This document shows positions 17,908-26,700 of a stretch of 64,000 nt of DNA, piece after piece. Each line of letters opens with the position of its first letter. The stretch's first letter is position 1. A program made the position numbers and the translations under genes. The DNA is from Chryseobacterium pennae (lineage in GTDB: Bacteria > Bacteroidota > Bacteroidia > Flavobacteriales > Weeksellaceae). The stretch covers positions 1 to 64,000 of the forward strand of contig NZ_QNVT01000007.1 of NCBI RefSeq assembly GCF_003385515.1, in the 5' to 3' direction. The notes below the pieces were generated by a model. That model saw nothing but the letters and a program-made list of their open reading frames with translations. It had not been told where the DNA came from and did not search any database.

Positions 17908-18972
17908 TTAAACAGCGTTATTATAATACTTAAAATACTGCCAGTATTTATCTTTAAAGATATTGAATGAGATTTTATATTCAGGGTTTCTATCTTTTAT
18001 GGTTTTAAAAACTTTAGAGATTTCTCTGAAATCTTTACCTGCAAAATAGCTTTCTTTGATGTTGTCTGAACTTTCCCTGCCTATATACAGATATCCTTTT
18101 TCTTTCAGGTTTTCAATAGCTTTATCTTCAATTTCACTTAATATTTCAAAATCTTCTTTTTCCGGAAGTCCATCATTATGCTCACCGTTATAATGGAACT
18201 TAAGGACTGATATCCATGGATAGGAAGCTTTTTCATGATAATTTAATAAAGAGAGATTCATACAGGCGATGAGGGGTTTTTCATTATCAAGAGTTGCTCT
18301 TAGAATAGAAAATTCTTCTTCAACATCAGCGCTCTTTATACTTTTATACTTTTCTGTAAATTCTCTTTCCCGCCATGACAGGAAGTCTTTCAGTTTTTCA
18401 ATAGGAACAAGGTCCTGTTTAGCCTTGTCTATTTCAACTACAGTGAAAGTATCAATCTGAGTCGCAAAATTCAATTCTCCTAAAAAGCTATCCAAAAAGA
18501 TGCAGACACCTGTTGTTACAGCGTTTTTATTTTCAGCATTTCCATCATAAACAAAGACTAAGTCAATTTCATCGGGATATTCTTCCTGCTCTTTGGAATA
18601 GAAGAAAATATTATCTTTCGAAAAGCTATACTCTCCCATCTCAACGCCTACATTTTCTATATTTTTTTCAGGCTTTAAGGCTGTAAACTTCCAATGACCA
18701 AGTGTAGGAGCTGCTTCTATAAGTTCTTCTATAAAAACAATGTTCCGGATTTCTCCATCTGCCGTAAAAACTAATTCTGCTGTAGAATCATTGCTCATCC
18801 CGGTCAGAAAGTAAAATCCTTCATTGATCTGTCTTAGCTTGGCAGCAATATGATCAAAAAAATCTTTTTCAATTGCTTCCTGGCCACCGTTTTTAACGAT
18901 CTCATAAAAGTATTTTTCTTTTGCTAGAAACCAATCCCAAAAATCTTTATAATCCAACTGCTTCTGCTCCAT
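17908..18972 (-). CDS. DUF695 domain-containing protein
   Basis: A 354-residue protein without signal peptide or membrane segments, probably cytosolic. The C-terminal half (about 185-340) fits DUF695: W198, the segment IACMNLSLLNYHEKASYPW, a dGLP motif and YLYIGRESSDNIKESYFAGK. The N-terminal half resembles the partner domain often found with it. Function unknown. It starts 12 bp after hutI, so it is co-transcribed with a histidine-degradation gene; whether it has a part in that pathway is open. Confidence 0.7.
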   Translation of the reverse strand: MEQKQLDYKDFWDWFLAKEKYFYEIVKNGGQEAIEKDFFDHIAAKLRQINEGFYFLTGMSNDSTAELVFTADGEIRNIVFIEELIEAAPTLGHWKFTALKPEKNIENVGVEMGEYSFSKDNIFFYSKEQEEYPDEIDLVFVYDGNAENKNAVTTGVCIFLDSFLGELNFATQIDTFTVVEIDKAKQDLVPIEKLKDFLSWREREFTEKYKSIKSADVEEEFSILRATLDNEKPLIACMNLSLLNYHEKASYPWISVLKFHYNGEHNDGLPEKEDFEILSEIEDKAIENLKEKGYLYIGRESSDNIKESYFAGKDFREISKVFKTIKDRNPEYKISFNIFKDKYWQYFKYYNNAV

Positions 18973-18984
18973 TTCAAATAGTAT

Positions 18985-20211
18985 TTAATCAATTTGCTTA
19001 CCGTCAATATAAACATGTTCAGCCTTAAGACTTCCCTGATTATAAAGAACATTTTGGAAATTATTAGTTTTAAACGTCACAAAATCTGCTTTTTTTCCCG
19101 CTTCAAGTTTCCCTCTGTCTTCAAGATTAAGAGCATACGCAGCACGGTAAGTCATTCCGGCTAATATCTCAGCTGTTGTCAGCTTCTGGAATGTGGCCAA
19201 AATAGAAGCCTGAGTGATCAGGTTTCCCATAGGTGCTGACCCCGGATTCCAATCACTTGCAATCGCGACAATAGCTCCTGCATCTAATAATTTTCTTGCT
19301 GGTGTAAATTTTTCGCCCAATCCTAAACTTGCTCCCGGCAATGCGGTTGCTACAGTATCCGATTTTGCCAGGAAATCGATATCTTCATCAATGGTAGCTT
19401 CCAGATGGTCTGCTGACTTCGCTCCCACTTCTACTGCAATTCTTGAACTTCCCGGTGTAAACTGGTCTGCATGAACGGTTATTTCAAAACCTAAATCTTT
19501 AGTTTTAAGTAAAAATTCTTTACTTTCTTCCGGTTGAAATGCCGATTTCTCAATAAAGATATCTACACGCTTCGCCAGATTTTCTTCTTTTACTTTTGGA
19601 AGTATTTCGGTCAGAATATAGTTAAGATATTCTGGATTACTACCTTCGAAATCTCTTGGTTTTAAGTGAGCGGAAAGACAGGTAGGAACTAAAGTTGCCT
19701 TTGTGGATTCCTGAGCTTTTTTAATGATTCGAAGCATTTTTAATTCGTTCTCCACATCCAGTCCATAGCCACTTTTAACTTCAATGGTAGTAATTCCAAG
19801 ATCCACAAGGAACTTGATTCTTTCCAGCAATGTTTTCAATAATTCTTCTTCTGAAGCATTTCTTGTATGCTGTACAGAACTCCAGATTCCACCACCACTT
19901 TCAGCAATCTCCAAATAAGTTTTCCCTGCATTACGCATCGCAAAGTCATTGGCTCTGTTTCCACCAAAGCAAATATGAGTATGTGAATCTACAAAGGCAG
20001 GCAGAACCACCTGTTCTCCTTCAATGGATTCTATTTCTATTGTTGGATTTTCATTTTTCAAAGTTTCAAAATTACCCATTTTCTTAATGGTTTCATTTTC
20101 AACTATTATTCCTCCATCAACAATAATTTCTAATTGTTCGTCTGTAAGTTTTCCTCTTAGCGGAAGGTTGGCAAGTGTTACAACCTGCTTAAATGGGCCT
20201 ATTAATTTCAT
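18985..20211 (-). CDS. hutI: Imidazolonepropionase
   Basis: A 408-residue amidohydrolase-fold enzyme that hydrolyses 4-imidazolone-5-propionate to N-formimidoyl-L-glutamate, the third step of histidine degradation. Metal-site motifs are present: H77 and H79 in VDSHTHICFGG, the histidine in TVHADQF and the aspartate in ASDWNPGS. SADHLEAT is also typical. Its product is the substrate of HutG, encoded 1.2 kb downstream on the same strand. hutU and hutH are not in this window. Confidence 0.94.
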   Translation of the reverse strand: MKLIGPFKQVVTLANLPLRGKLTDEQLEIIVDGGIIVENETIKKMGNFETLKNENPTIEIESIEGEQVVLPAFVDSHTHICFGGNRANDFAMRNAGKTYLEIAESGGGIWSSVQHTRNASEEELLKTLLERIKFLVDLGITTIEVKSGYGLDVENELKMLRIIKKAQESTKATLVPTCLSAHLKPRDFEGSNPEYLNYILTEILPKVKEENLAKRVDIFIEKSAFQPEESKEFLLKTKDLGFEITVHADQFTPGSSRIAVEVGAKSADHLEATIDEDIDFLAKSDTVATALPGASLGLGEKFTPARKLLDAGAIVAIASDWNPGSAPMGNLITQASILATFQKLTTAEILAGMTYRAAYALNLEDRGKLEAGKKADFVTFKTNNFQNVLYNQGSLKAEHVYIDGKQID

Positions 20212-20317
20212 TTATTTAGGATAAAGGTTAGAAAATGAATGATCTCTATTTAATTTCAAATACAATCAATCAAATTTTAATTTTCCTCTCAAAAATACTT
20301 AAAATATCTCAATTTCG

Positions 20318-20407
20318 TTCTTAGTCTCAGTGTAAACCTCAGCCTAAATCTTAATCTCAGTTTCAAATTCACCTTTTCTCAATCTTCATTTCAATCTTAG
20401 CCTAAAT
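20318..20407. repeat. Degenerate CTCAG/CCTAAA low-complexity repeats before ruvB
   Basis: Imperfect repeats of CTCAG- and CCTAAAT-like words, including AGCCTAAAT at 20341-20349 and again at 20399-20407. Related words occur in the opposite orientation just after ruvB (21468-21505). Confidence 0.6.
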
Positions 20408-20411
20408 TTGC

Positions 20412-20419
20412 TATCTTTG
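20412..20419 (+). promoter_or_regulatory. -7 box for ruvB
   Basis: TATCTTTG, a full match to TAnnTTTG, 20 bp before the ruvB start. No clear -33 TTG; the repeat tract occupies that position. Confidence 0.45.
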
Positions 20420-20438
20420 AGGTAAATGAAATGAATTA

Positions 20439-21461
20439 ATGCCAGATTTTTTACATCCAGATAAGGAAAACTACTCTCGGGAGGAGTTGATGCAGGAAGA
20501 ACAAATTCGTCCCCAAAGCTTTAAAGATTTTGCGGGACAGAGAAAAACGCTGGAAAATCTTGAGGTTTTTGTGACTGCTGCCAAGAGACGTGGCGGTGCA
20601 CTTGATCATGTCCTTTTACATGGTCCACCAGGTTTAGGAAAAACAACTTTAGCCAATATTATTGCCAATGAACTTGGGGTAAACTGTAAGATTACCTCTG
20701 GTCCTGTATTAGATAAACCCGGAAGTTTAGCCGGCTTACTCACCAATCTGGAAGAAAATGATGTTCTTTTCATTGATGAGATTCACCGTCTTTCACCGGT
20801 TGTAGAGGAATATCTGTATTCAGCAATGGAAGATTATAAAATCGATATTATGTTGGAAACAGGTCCTAACGCAAGAAGTGTACAAATCGGACTGAATCCT
20901 TTTACGCTGGTGGGAGCAACTACCAGAAGCGGTATGCTTACCAAACCTATGCTTGCAAGATTTGGTATCCAAAGCCGGCTGGAATATTATTCTATTGAAC
21001 TTTTATCGATGATTATTCAGAGAAGTGCAAGGGTTTTAGGAGTAGTTATCTATGAAGATGCTGCTATTGAAATTGCAAGAAGAAGCCGTGGAACACCAAG
21101 GATTGCCAATGCTTTACTGAGAAGGGTGCGTGACTTTGCAGAAATCAAAGGGAATGGTGAAATTGAAATTAATATAACCAAATATGCCTTGAACTCTCTA
21201 AACGTGGATGAGTTTGGATTGGATGAAATGGATAATAAGATCATGCGTGTTATGATTGAAAACTTTAAGGGAAAACCGGTAGGAATTTCCGCTTTGGCAA
21301 CGTCTATTGGAGAAAATCCGGAAACACTGGAAGAAGTCTATGAACCGTTTTTAATCCAGGAAGGGTTTATTATCAGAACTCCTAGAGGTAGAGAGGTTAC
21401 TGATAAAGCGTATCAGCATTTAAGTATTTCAAGACCGAAAAATCCGGGAGAACTCTTCTAG
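20439..21461 (+). CDS. ruvB: Holliday junction branch migration helicase RuvB
   Basis: A 340-residue AAA+ motor. Walker [10 protein letters not shown] is at 62-70, Walker B FIDEIH at 111-116, sensor-1 region [10 protein letters not shown], arginine-finger region [12 protein letters not shown] and a C-terminal winged helix ending RGREVT. RuvB hexamers with RuvA drive branch migration during recombination repair. The length is typical. The gene stands alone without ruvA or ruvC nearby, as is common in Bacteroidota. Confidence 0.97.
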   Translation: MPDFLHPDKENYSREELMQEEQIRPQSFKDFAGQRKTLENLEVFVTAAKRRGGALDHVLLHGPPGLGKTTLANIIANELGVNCKITSGPVLDKPGSLAGLLTNLEENDVLFIDEIHRLSPVVEEYLYSAMEDYKIDIMLETGPNARSVQIGLNPFTLVGATTRSGMLTKPMLARFGIQSRLEYYSIELLSMIIQRSARVLGVVIYEDAAIEIARRSRGTPRIANALLRRVRDFAEIKGNGEIEINITKYALNSLNVDEFGLDEMDNKIMRVMIENFKGKPVGISALATSIGENPETLEEVYEPFLIQEGFIIRTPRGREVTDKAYQHLSISRPKNPGELF

Positions 21462-21467
21462 CTTAAT

Positions 21468-21491
21468 GTTCAGGTTTTTGTTCAGGTTTTG
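21468..21491. repeat. Two copies of GTTCAGGTTTTT after ruvB
   Basis: A 12-bp unit at 21468-21479 is repeated, nearly complete, at 21480-21491. It belongs to the same kind of low-complexity sequence as the tract before ruvB, in inverted orientation. Confidence 0.6.
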
Positions 21492-21524
21492 AGTTTAAGA
21501 TTTAAAAAGAAGAATTGCTAATTT

Positions 21525-22136
21525 ATGTTTGTTCCTAAATTGTACAGAAGTGAAGATATGGATGTGATGAGAGAAATTATCAAGGTAAATTCTTTTGCAT
21601 TGTTCATTTCTTCTGTTGATAAAATCCGTGCTACACATTCCATGATGATGCTGAATGAAAGTGATCCGGAAAATCCCTATATTGAAACTCATATTTCAAG
21701 GGCTAATCCGCAGGCGAAAACCCTGAAAAACGGAGATGAAGTGTTATGTGACTTTTTAGGTGCCCATACTTATATTTCCAGCAGCTGGTATGACCATATC
21801 AATGTTTCCACATGGAATTATGAAGCAGTACAGATCTATGGAAAAGTGGAGTTAATGGATCAGGATGAACTGTATGCACATCTGGATAAATTAACCTCGA
21901 AATATGAACAGTTTCAGCAATGTCCCATGATGGTAAAAGATATGGGAAGAGAATTTGTGGAAAAGGAAATGAAAGGAGCCTTCGGGATAAAGGTTATTCC
22001 AACAGAAGTCTTCATCAAACAAAAACTGTCTCAGAACAGAAAGGAGGATGATTTTAACAATATCATTTCGCATCTGGAACAATCGGATAAAGATGCCCGG
22101 AAAATTGCTGAGAAAATGAAATTAATAAAGAAATAA
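21525..22136 (+). CDS. FMN-binding PaiB family protein
   Basis: A 203-residue split-barrel flavin-binding protein of the PaiB family. It starts MFVPKLYR and carries NPQAKTL and GAHTYISSSWYD, characteristic of the family. In Bacillus, PaiB is a negative regulator linked to sporulation and protease genes; here the role is unknown and may be redox or ligand sensing. It lies 12 bp upstream of a metallo-beta-lactamase-fold gene and probably forms an operon with it and coaE. Confidence 0.85.
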   Translation: MFVPKLYRSEDMDVMREIIKVNSFALFISSVDKIRATHSMMMLNESDPENPYIETHISRANPQAKTLKNGDEVLCDFLGAHTYISSSWYDHINVSTWNYEAVQIYGKVELMDQDELYAHLDKLTSKYEQFQQCPMMVKDMGREFVEKEMKGAFGIKVIPTEVFIKQKLSQNRKEDDFNNIISHLEQSDKDARKIAEKMKLIKK

Positions 22137-22148
22137 ATCAAAATATAT

Positions 22149-23015
22149 ATGAAGTTATATCCAATACAATGTGGAAAATTTAAACTGGACGGCGGTGCTA
22201 TGTTTGGTGTCGTCCCAAAGAGTCTGTGGGAAAAAACTAACCCGGCAGACGAAAAAAACTTAATCGAATTAGGAACCCGCTCCCTGCTTATTGAGGATGG
22301 AAAAAAACTGATCCTTGTAGACTGCGGTCTGGGCAACAAACAGGATGATAAATTCTTTGGGCATTATTCTCTTTGGGGAGATGATACCTTAGATAAAAAT
22401 TTAAAAAAATATGGCTTTGTAAAGGAGGATATTACTGATGTATTTCTTACTCACCTTCACTTTGACCACTGTGGCGGTGCTATAGAATGGAATGATGACA
22501 GAACAGGCTACAGGCCTGCTTTTAAAAATGCACAATTCTGGACAAATGAAAACCATTGGCAGTGGGCAACAGAGCCTAATGCAAGAGAAAAAGCCAGCTT
22601 TCTGAAAGAAAATATTATCCCTATTCAGGAAAGCGGACAGCTGAACTTTTTACCCCTTCCTACTACCGGAAATTACGGATTTGCTCCTGATCTGAAAATG
22701 GATGTCATTTTCGTAGACGGACATACGGAGAAACAAATGCTTCCTGTTATTCAGTACCAGGAAAAAACAGTTGTTTTTGCGGCAGACCTTATTCCTACTG
22801 CAGGACATATCAATCAGGTATATGTGATGGGATATGATACAAGACCCCTTTTAACACTGGAAGAAAAAGGAAAATTCCTTAAACAGTGTGTAGATAATGA
22901 ATATTTATTATTTTTTGAACATGATGCTCACCATGAGCTGGCAAGCCTTAAAATGACTGAAAAAGGAGTAAGGCTTGATGAAACGTTCAGTTTTAATGAT
23001 GTTTTTGGGTATTAA
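22149..23015 (+). CDS. MBL-fold metallo-hydrolase
   Basis: A 288-residue metallo-beta-lactamase-fold hydrolase. The zinc motif THLHFDHCGG is at about 101-110, further ligands lie in VDGHTEKQM and ADLIPTAGH, and a histidine in EHDAHHE near the C terminus. No signal peptide, so cytosolic. Architecture fits lactonase- or thioesterase-like members, but the substrate is not deducible. It sits 9 bp before coaE and 12 bp after the PaiB-like gene. Confidence 0.87.
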   Translation: MKLYPIQCGKFKLDGGAMFGVVPKSLWEKTNPADEKNLIELGTRSLLIEDGKKLILVDCGLGNKQDDKFFGHYSLWGDDTLDKNLKKYGFVKEDITDVFLTHLHFDHCGGAIEWNDDRTGYRPAFKNAQFWTNENHWQWATEPNAREKASFLKENIIPIQESGQLNFLPLPTTGNYGFAPDLKMDVIFVDGHTEKQMLPVIQYQEKTVVFAADLIPTAGHINQVYVMGYDTRPLLTLEEKGKFLKQCVDNEYLLFFEHDAHHELASLKMTEKGVRLDETFSFNDVFGY

Positions 23016-23024
23016 TTTTTAATT

Positions 23025-23651
23025 ATGGAAGAATTACATTCAGAGGCTCAACAAGCAGAGCCACCCGCACCCAAGATCATTGGTTTAACAGGAGGAATTG
23101 GCTCGGGAAAATCTACAGTTGCTAAATTCATTGAAGAATTTGGTTTTCCGGTTTATTATTCTGATGATAGAGCAAAAGATATTGTCAATGATAATGAGGA
23201 TCTGAAAGTTCAGATCAAAACATTACTGGGAGATGAAGCTTATGATGAAAATGGCTTATATGACAGGAAATTTGTAGCAGCTAAGGTTTTTAATAACACT
23301 GATCTCCTTCAGCAATTAAATGAGATTATTCATCCTGCAGTACGCATTGATTTTGAATCTTGGATAAAGCAGCAAACCAAATATCTGGTTTTTAAGGAAA
23401 CAGCTTTATTATTTGAGCTAAGACTCAACAGACAATGTTATAAATCTCTATTGGTAACTGCAGAGGATAATATCCGAATCAAAAGAGTAATGGATAGGGA
23501 TAGCAAAACCTATCGTGAGGTAGAAGCTGTTATGGAAAAGCAAATGCCTGAAAAAGATAAGATTAAAATGGCAGACTGTATCATTTATAATAATACAAAT
23601 CTGGAAGAACTGAAAGAGCAAACCGAAAAGGTCATCTTTGCTATTGAATAA
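23025..23651 (+). CDS. coaE: Dephospho-CoA kinase
   Basis: A 208-residue P-loop kinase catalysing the last step of coenzyme A synthesis. GGIGSGKST (about 23-31) binds ATP, and the DDRAKDIV and HPAVR segments match CoaE. The N-terminal extension of about 17 residues rich in Glu, Gln and Pro is unusual; a start closer to the P-loop is not offered by any ATG. It is the last gene of the plus-strand run and converges on the T9SS protease gene with a shared terminator. Confidence 0.93.
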   Translation: MEELHSEAQQAEPPAPKIIGLTGGIGSGKSTVAKFIEEFGFPVYYSDDRAKDIVNDNEDLKVQIKTLLGDEAYDENGLYDRKFVAAKVFNNTDLLQQLNEIIHPAVRIDFESWIKQQTKYLVFKETALLFELRLNRQCYKSLLVTAEDNIRIKRVMDRDSKTYREVEAVMEKQMPEKDKIKMADCIIYNNTNLEELKEQTEKVIFAIE

Positions 23652-23680
23652 ATCGTTAGTTTTCCTAACTTTTATATAAA

Positions 23681-23704
23681 AAAGCCCTCATTTCTGAGGG
23701 CTTT
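23681..23704. terminator. Terminator between coaE and the metalloprotease gene
   Basis: A 10-bp stem (AAAGCCCTCA and its complement) with a TTTC loop, between convergent genes. A and T runs on both sides allow action in both directions. Confidence 0.8.
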
Positions 23705-23715
23705 CTTTATATACA

Positions 23716-26700
23716 TTATTCTTTAATAAATTTCTTTTGTGCAGTTTTATCATTATCATCAATATCTATTACATAGACCCCTTTGATAAGCCTGCTTACA
23801 TTGAGTTGATTATTCAGAAGAATCCCGTTTGTTACAATCTGTCCTGCTGTATTGTAAATTTTATATTTTGCTTTCTTGCTGATATTCTTCACATACAATA
23901 CTGAACTTACAGGATTAGGATAGATTAAAATATCTGTTTGGTTCAGAGGATTAGGAGTATATTTTCCAGATATCCTTATGGAATAGTCTTCTACTTCTCC
24001 GTTTTTAATATTAACACAGTTTACAGGAATACCATCACGCTCCATTGCAACCCGCATCACTACATACTTATAATCTGTCATACTTACAAAAGCGTCTGCC
24101 GGCACATTGAATCTTCCCGTAACAGGAGTTGTTGTATTTGGTGGGGAGGCGAGCACTTTTTCATCAATATCAAATTCTCCATTTCGGTTAAAATCAATCC
24201 ATACGGCAATTCCTTCCTTATGGCTGGTTCCTGTCCATTTTTTTTCAATTGTGATTTCATTATCTGTAGACCCCTGAACCATTTCTATAAATGCCTTAGG
24301 AACTCCGGAATAATCCGTATAAGTTGATGCTCCTGAGGCATTTTCCATAACCGGCTTTCCATTTGGTCTTACAGTGACCTTGGCAATGTGTTCATTCGTA
24401 GCATTTCCGGAAACCATTTTACAATACGTTACAATTGGGGTTATAAAATAGTATGGAAGTGTGAATGTTCCTGATGATGCTCCGTTACACACATTGGCGA
24501 CCTGCATTTCGTATTTTGTATTCTCCAGTAATCCTGTTAATGTATAGGCATTTGTGGCTACAGGAATATTGGTCCAGCTTGGAACCCCCACTCTTCTATA
24601 TCTGAGAATATAAGTTACTCCTGGGAAAGAATCCCATTTAATTTCTGCTGAAGTAGGTAATAACTGGGTGATGGTTAATCCTGGTGGAGGAAGCTCACAG
24701 TTTCTTTCTGTCGTAAATACAATTGAATTTGAATATGAATTCCAGATCGTCTCATTCGCACACTGGCTTGCAATCTGTACTTCATAGGTAGTAGAAGGAA
24801 CTAATCCAGATAACATATAACTATTAATCGGGGCAGCCGGAAGATCAATTTCAGGATTAGGCCAACCTGTAACCCCTACTTTTCTCCATCTCATTTTATA
24901 TTTTACATTTACTACTGCAGTATTCCAGGTAACAACTGCAGTATTTGTTGTAACACTACCTACCATAACACCTGGCGGAGCAGGATCACATCTTGTCGTG
25001 AATGTTTGGACAGGAGTAAATATTCCTGCTGTTTTTCCACAATTTGCAGCCACCTTTACTTCATAGGTAGTAGAAGGAAACAGATTATTAAGCGTATATG
25101 GAATACTTGAAACGTATACATCGGTCCATGTTGGGGTCCCTTGCACTCTATATTGCAGAAGATAGGTAAGGTTATTAGCTGCTGCCACCCAATTAATGTT
25201 GGCTGAATTATGGGTTATTGTATTCACCATAAAACCTGTTGGAGTATCTGTACTGCATGGTCTTAAACGTACTACATAATCTTCCACTTCCCCATCTATT
25301 GCATTCTGGCACATTACAGGAGCGCTGTTTCGTTTCAGGACAACTCTCATTGTAGTTGTTAACGGGCCAGAATAGGCTCCTGCAGGAACATTAAATTTAG
25401 CAGTAACAAGAGTAGTTGAACTGGCTGCAGAAATAAGAATACTTTCTGAATTATCAAAAACACCATCTCTGTTAAAATCAATCCATGCTGTAACCGCTAC
25501 ACTTCCTGTAGCCCCGGTCCAATCTTTAACAACGGAAATCTTATTATCAACAGAACCTATTTCCAGTGTGATCAATGTAGCCGGAGTTGTATAGCTTATA
25601 TAATTTGTTTGTGCAGAATTATTACTCATTACCGGCAATCCGGGATTTATTGGAGTAATCGTCACATTTGAAATATGATCATTGGTTCCTGTTCCGGTCA
25701 TAGAACAATATGTTAATATAGGAGTGGTAAATTGCTGTGAAGGAGAAAATTGCCCCTGCACAGCTCCATTACATTTGGTAGCTACCTGAACTTCATACTG
25801 AGTCTGCTCCGTTAAGCCTGAAATAGTATAATTATTTATGGGAGCTGGTACAGGATTTATAGTGGTCCATGTAGGGCCTCCTATTTTTCTGTATCTTAAA
25901 ACATAGATAGCCCCCGTTGTTGCAGCCCATGACACATTTGCAGAATTGGGGGTAAGGTTAGTGATTGTGATATTAGAGGGTGCAGCATTGGTACATGCTG
26001 GTATATCAATAATTTTCACTGCATAATCCTCAACTTCACCATTAGTAAATGAGGTGCATACATTAGGATTATTCACATCTCTTAAAATTACCCGCATACG
26101 TGTTGTAAGTGGTCCTGCATAGGCACCTGCCGGCACCTGAAATGTTCCTGTTACAGGAGTAACTGTATTATTGGATACATTTAAAATTCTTTCAGAAGTT
26201 TCAAAAGTACCATTTTTATTAAAATCAATCCAGGCACTTACAGCTTTGTTACTCATAGCAGCAGGCCAGGATTTGGAAACTGAAATGGTATTATTGTTAG
26301 TTCCTCTAACTACAGTAATTAACTGTGCAGCATTTACAGAATAATCTGTATAATTATTGGCTCCAGAGGAATTACTCATAGTATAAGAATTTGTTGCAGC
26401 TACTGTTACATTAGAGATATAACCATTGTCTGTATTACTGGAGGTTACTGCACAATAAGGAGTCATAAACAATGTTGGCGCGGAAAAATTACCGGTTATC
26501 CCTGAGCAGATATTGGCAATCTGAACTTCATAATGTGTTCCTGCTGTTAATCCTGTAAGTGTTACCGTATTTGTAATAGGATTTGGTGCATAAGTTGTCC
26601 AGACAGAAGTTCCTGCAACACGATACTGCACAATATAGGTAGCATTAAATGAAGCATTCCAGGTGATTGTTGCAGAGTTTTGAGTCAGGGTTGTAGCTAC

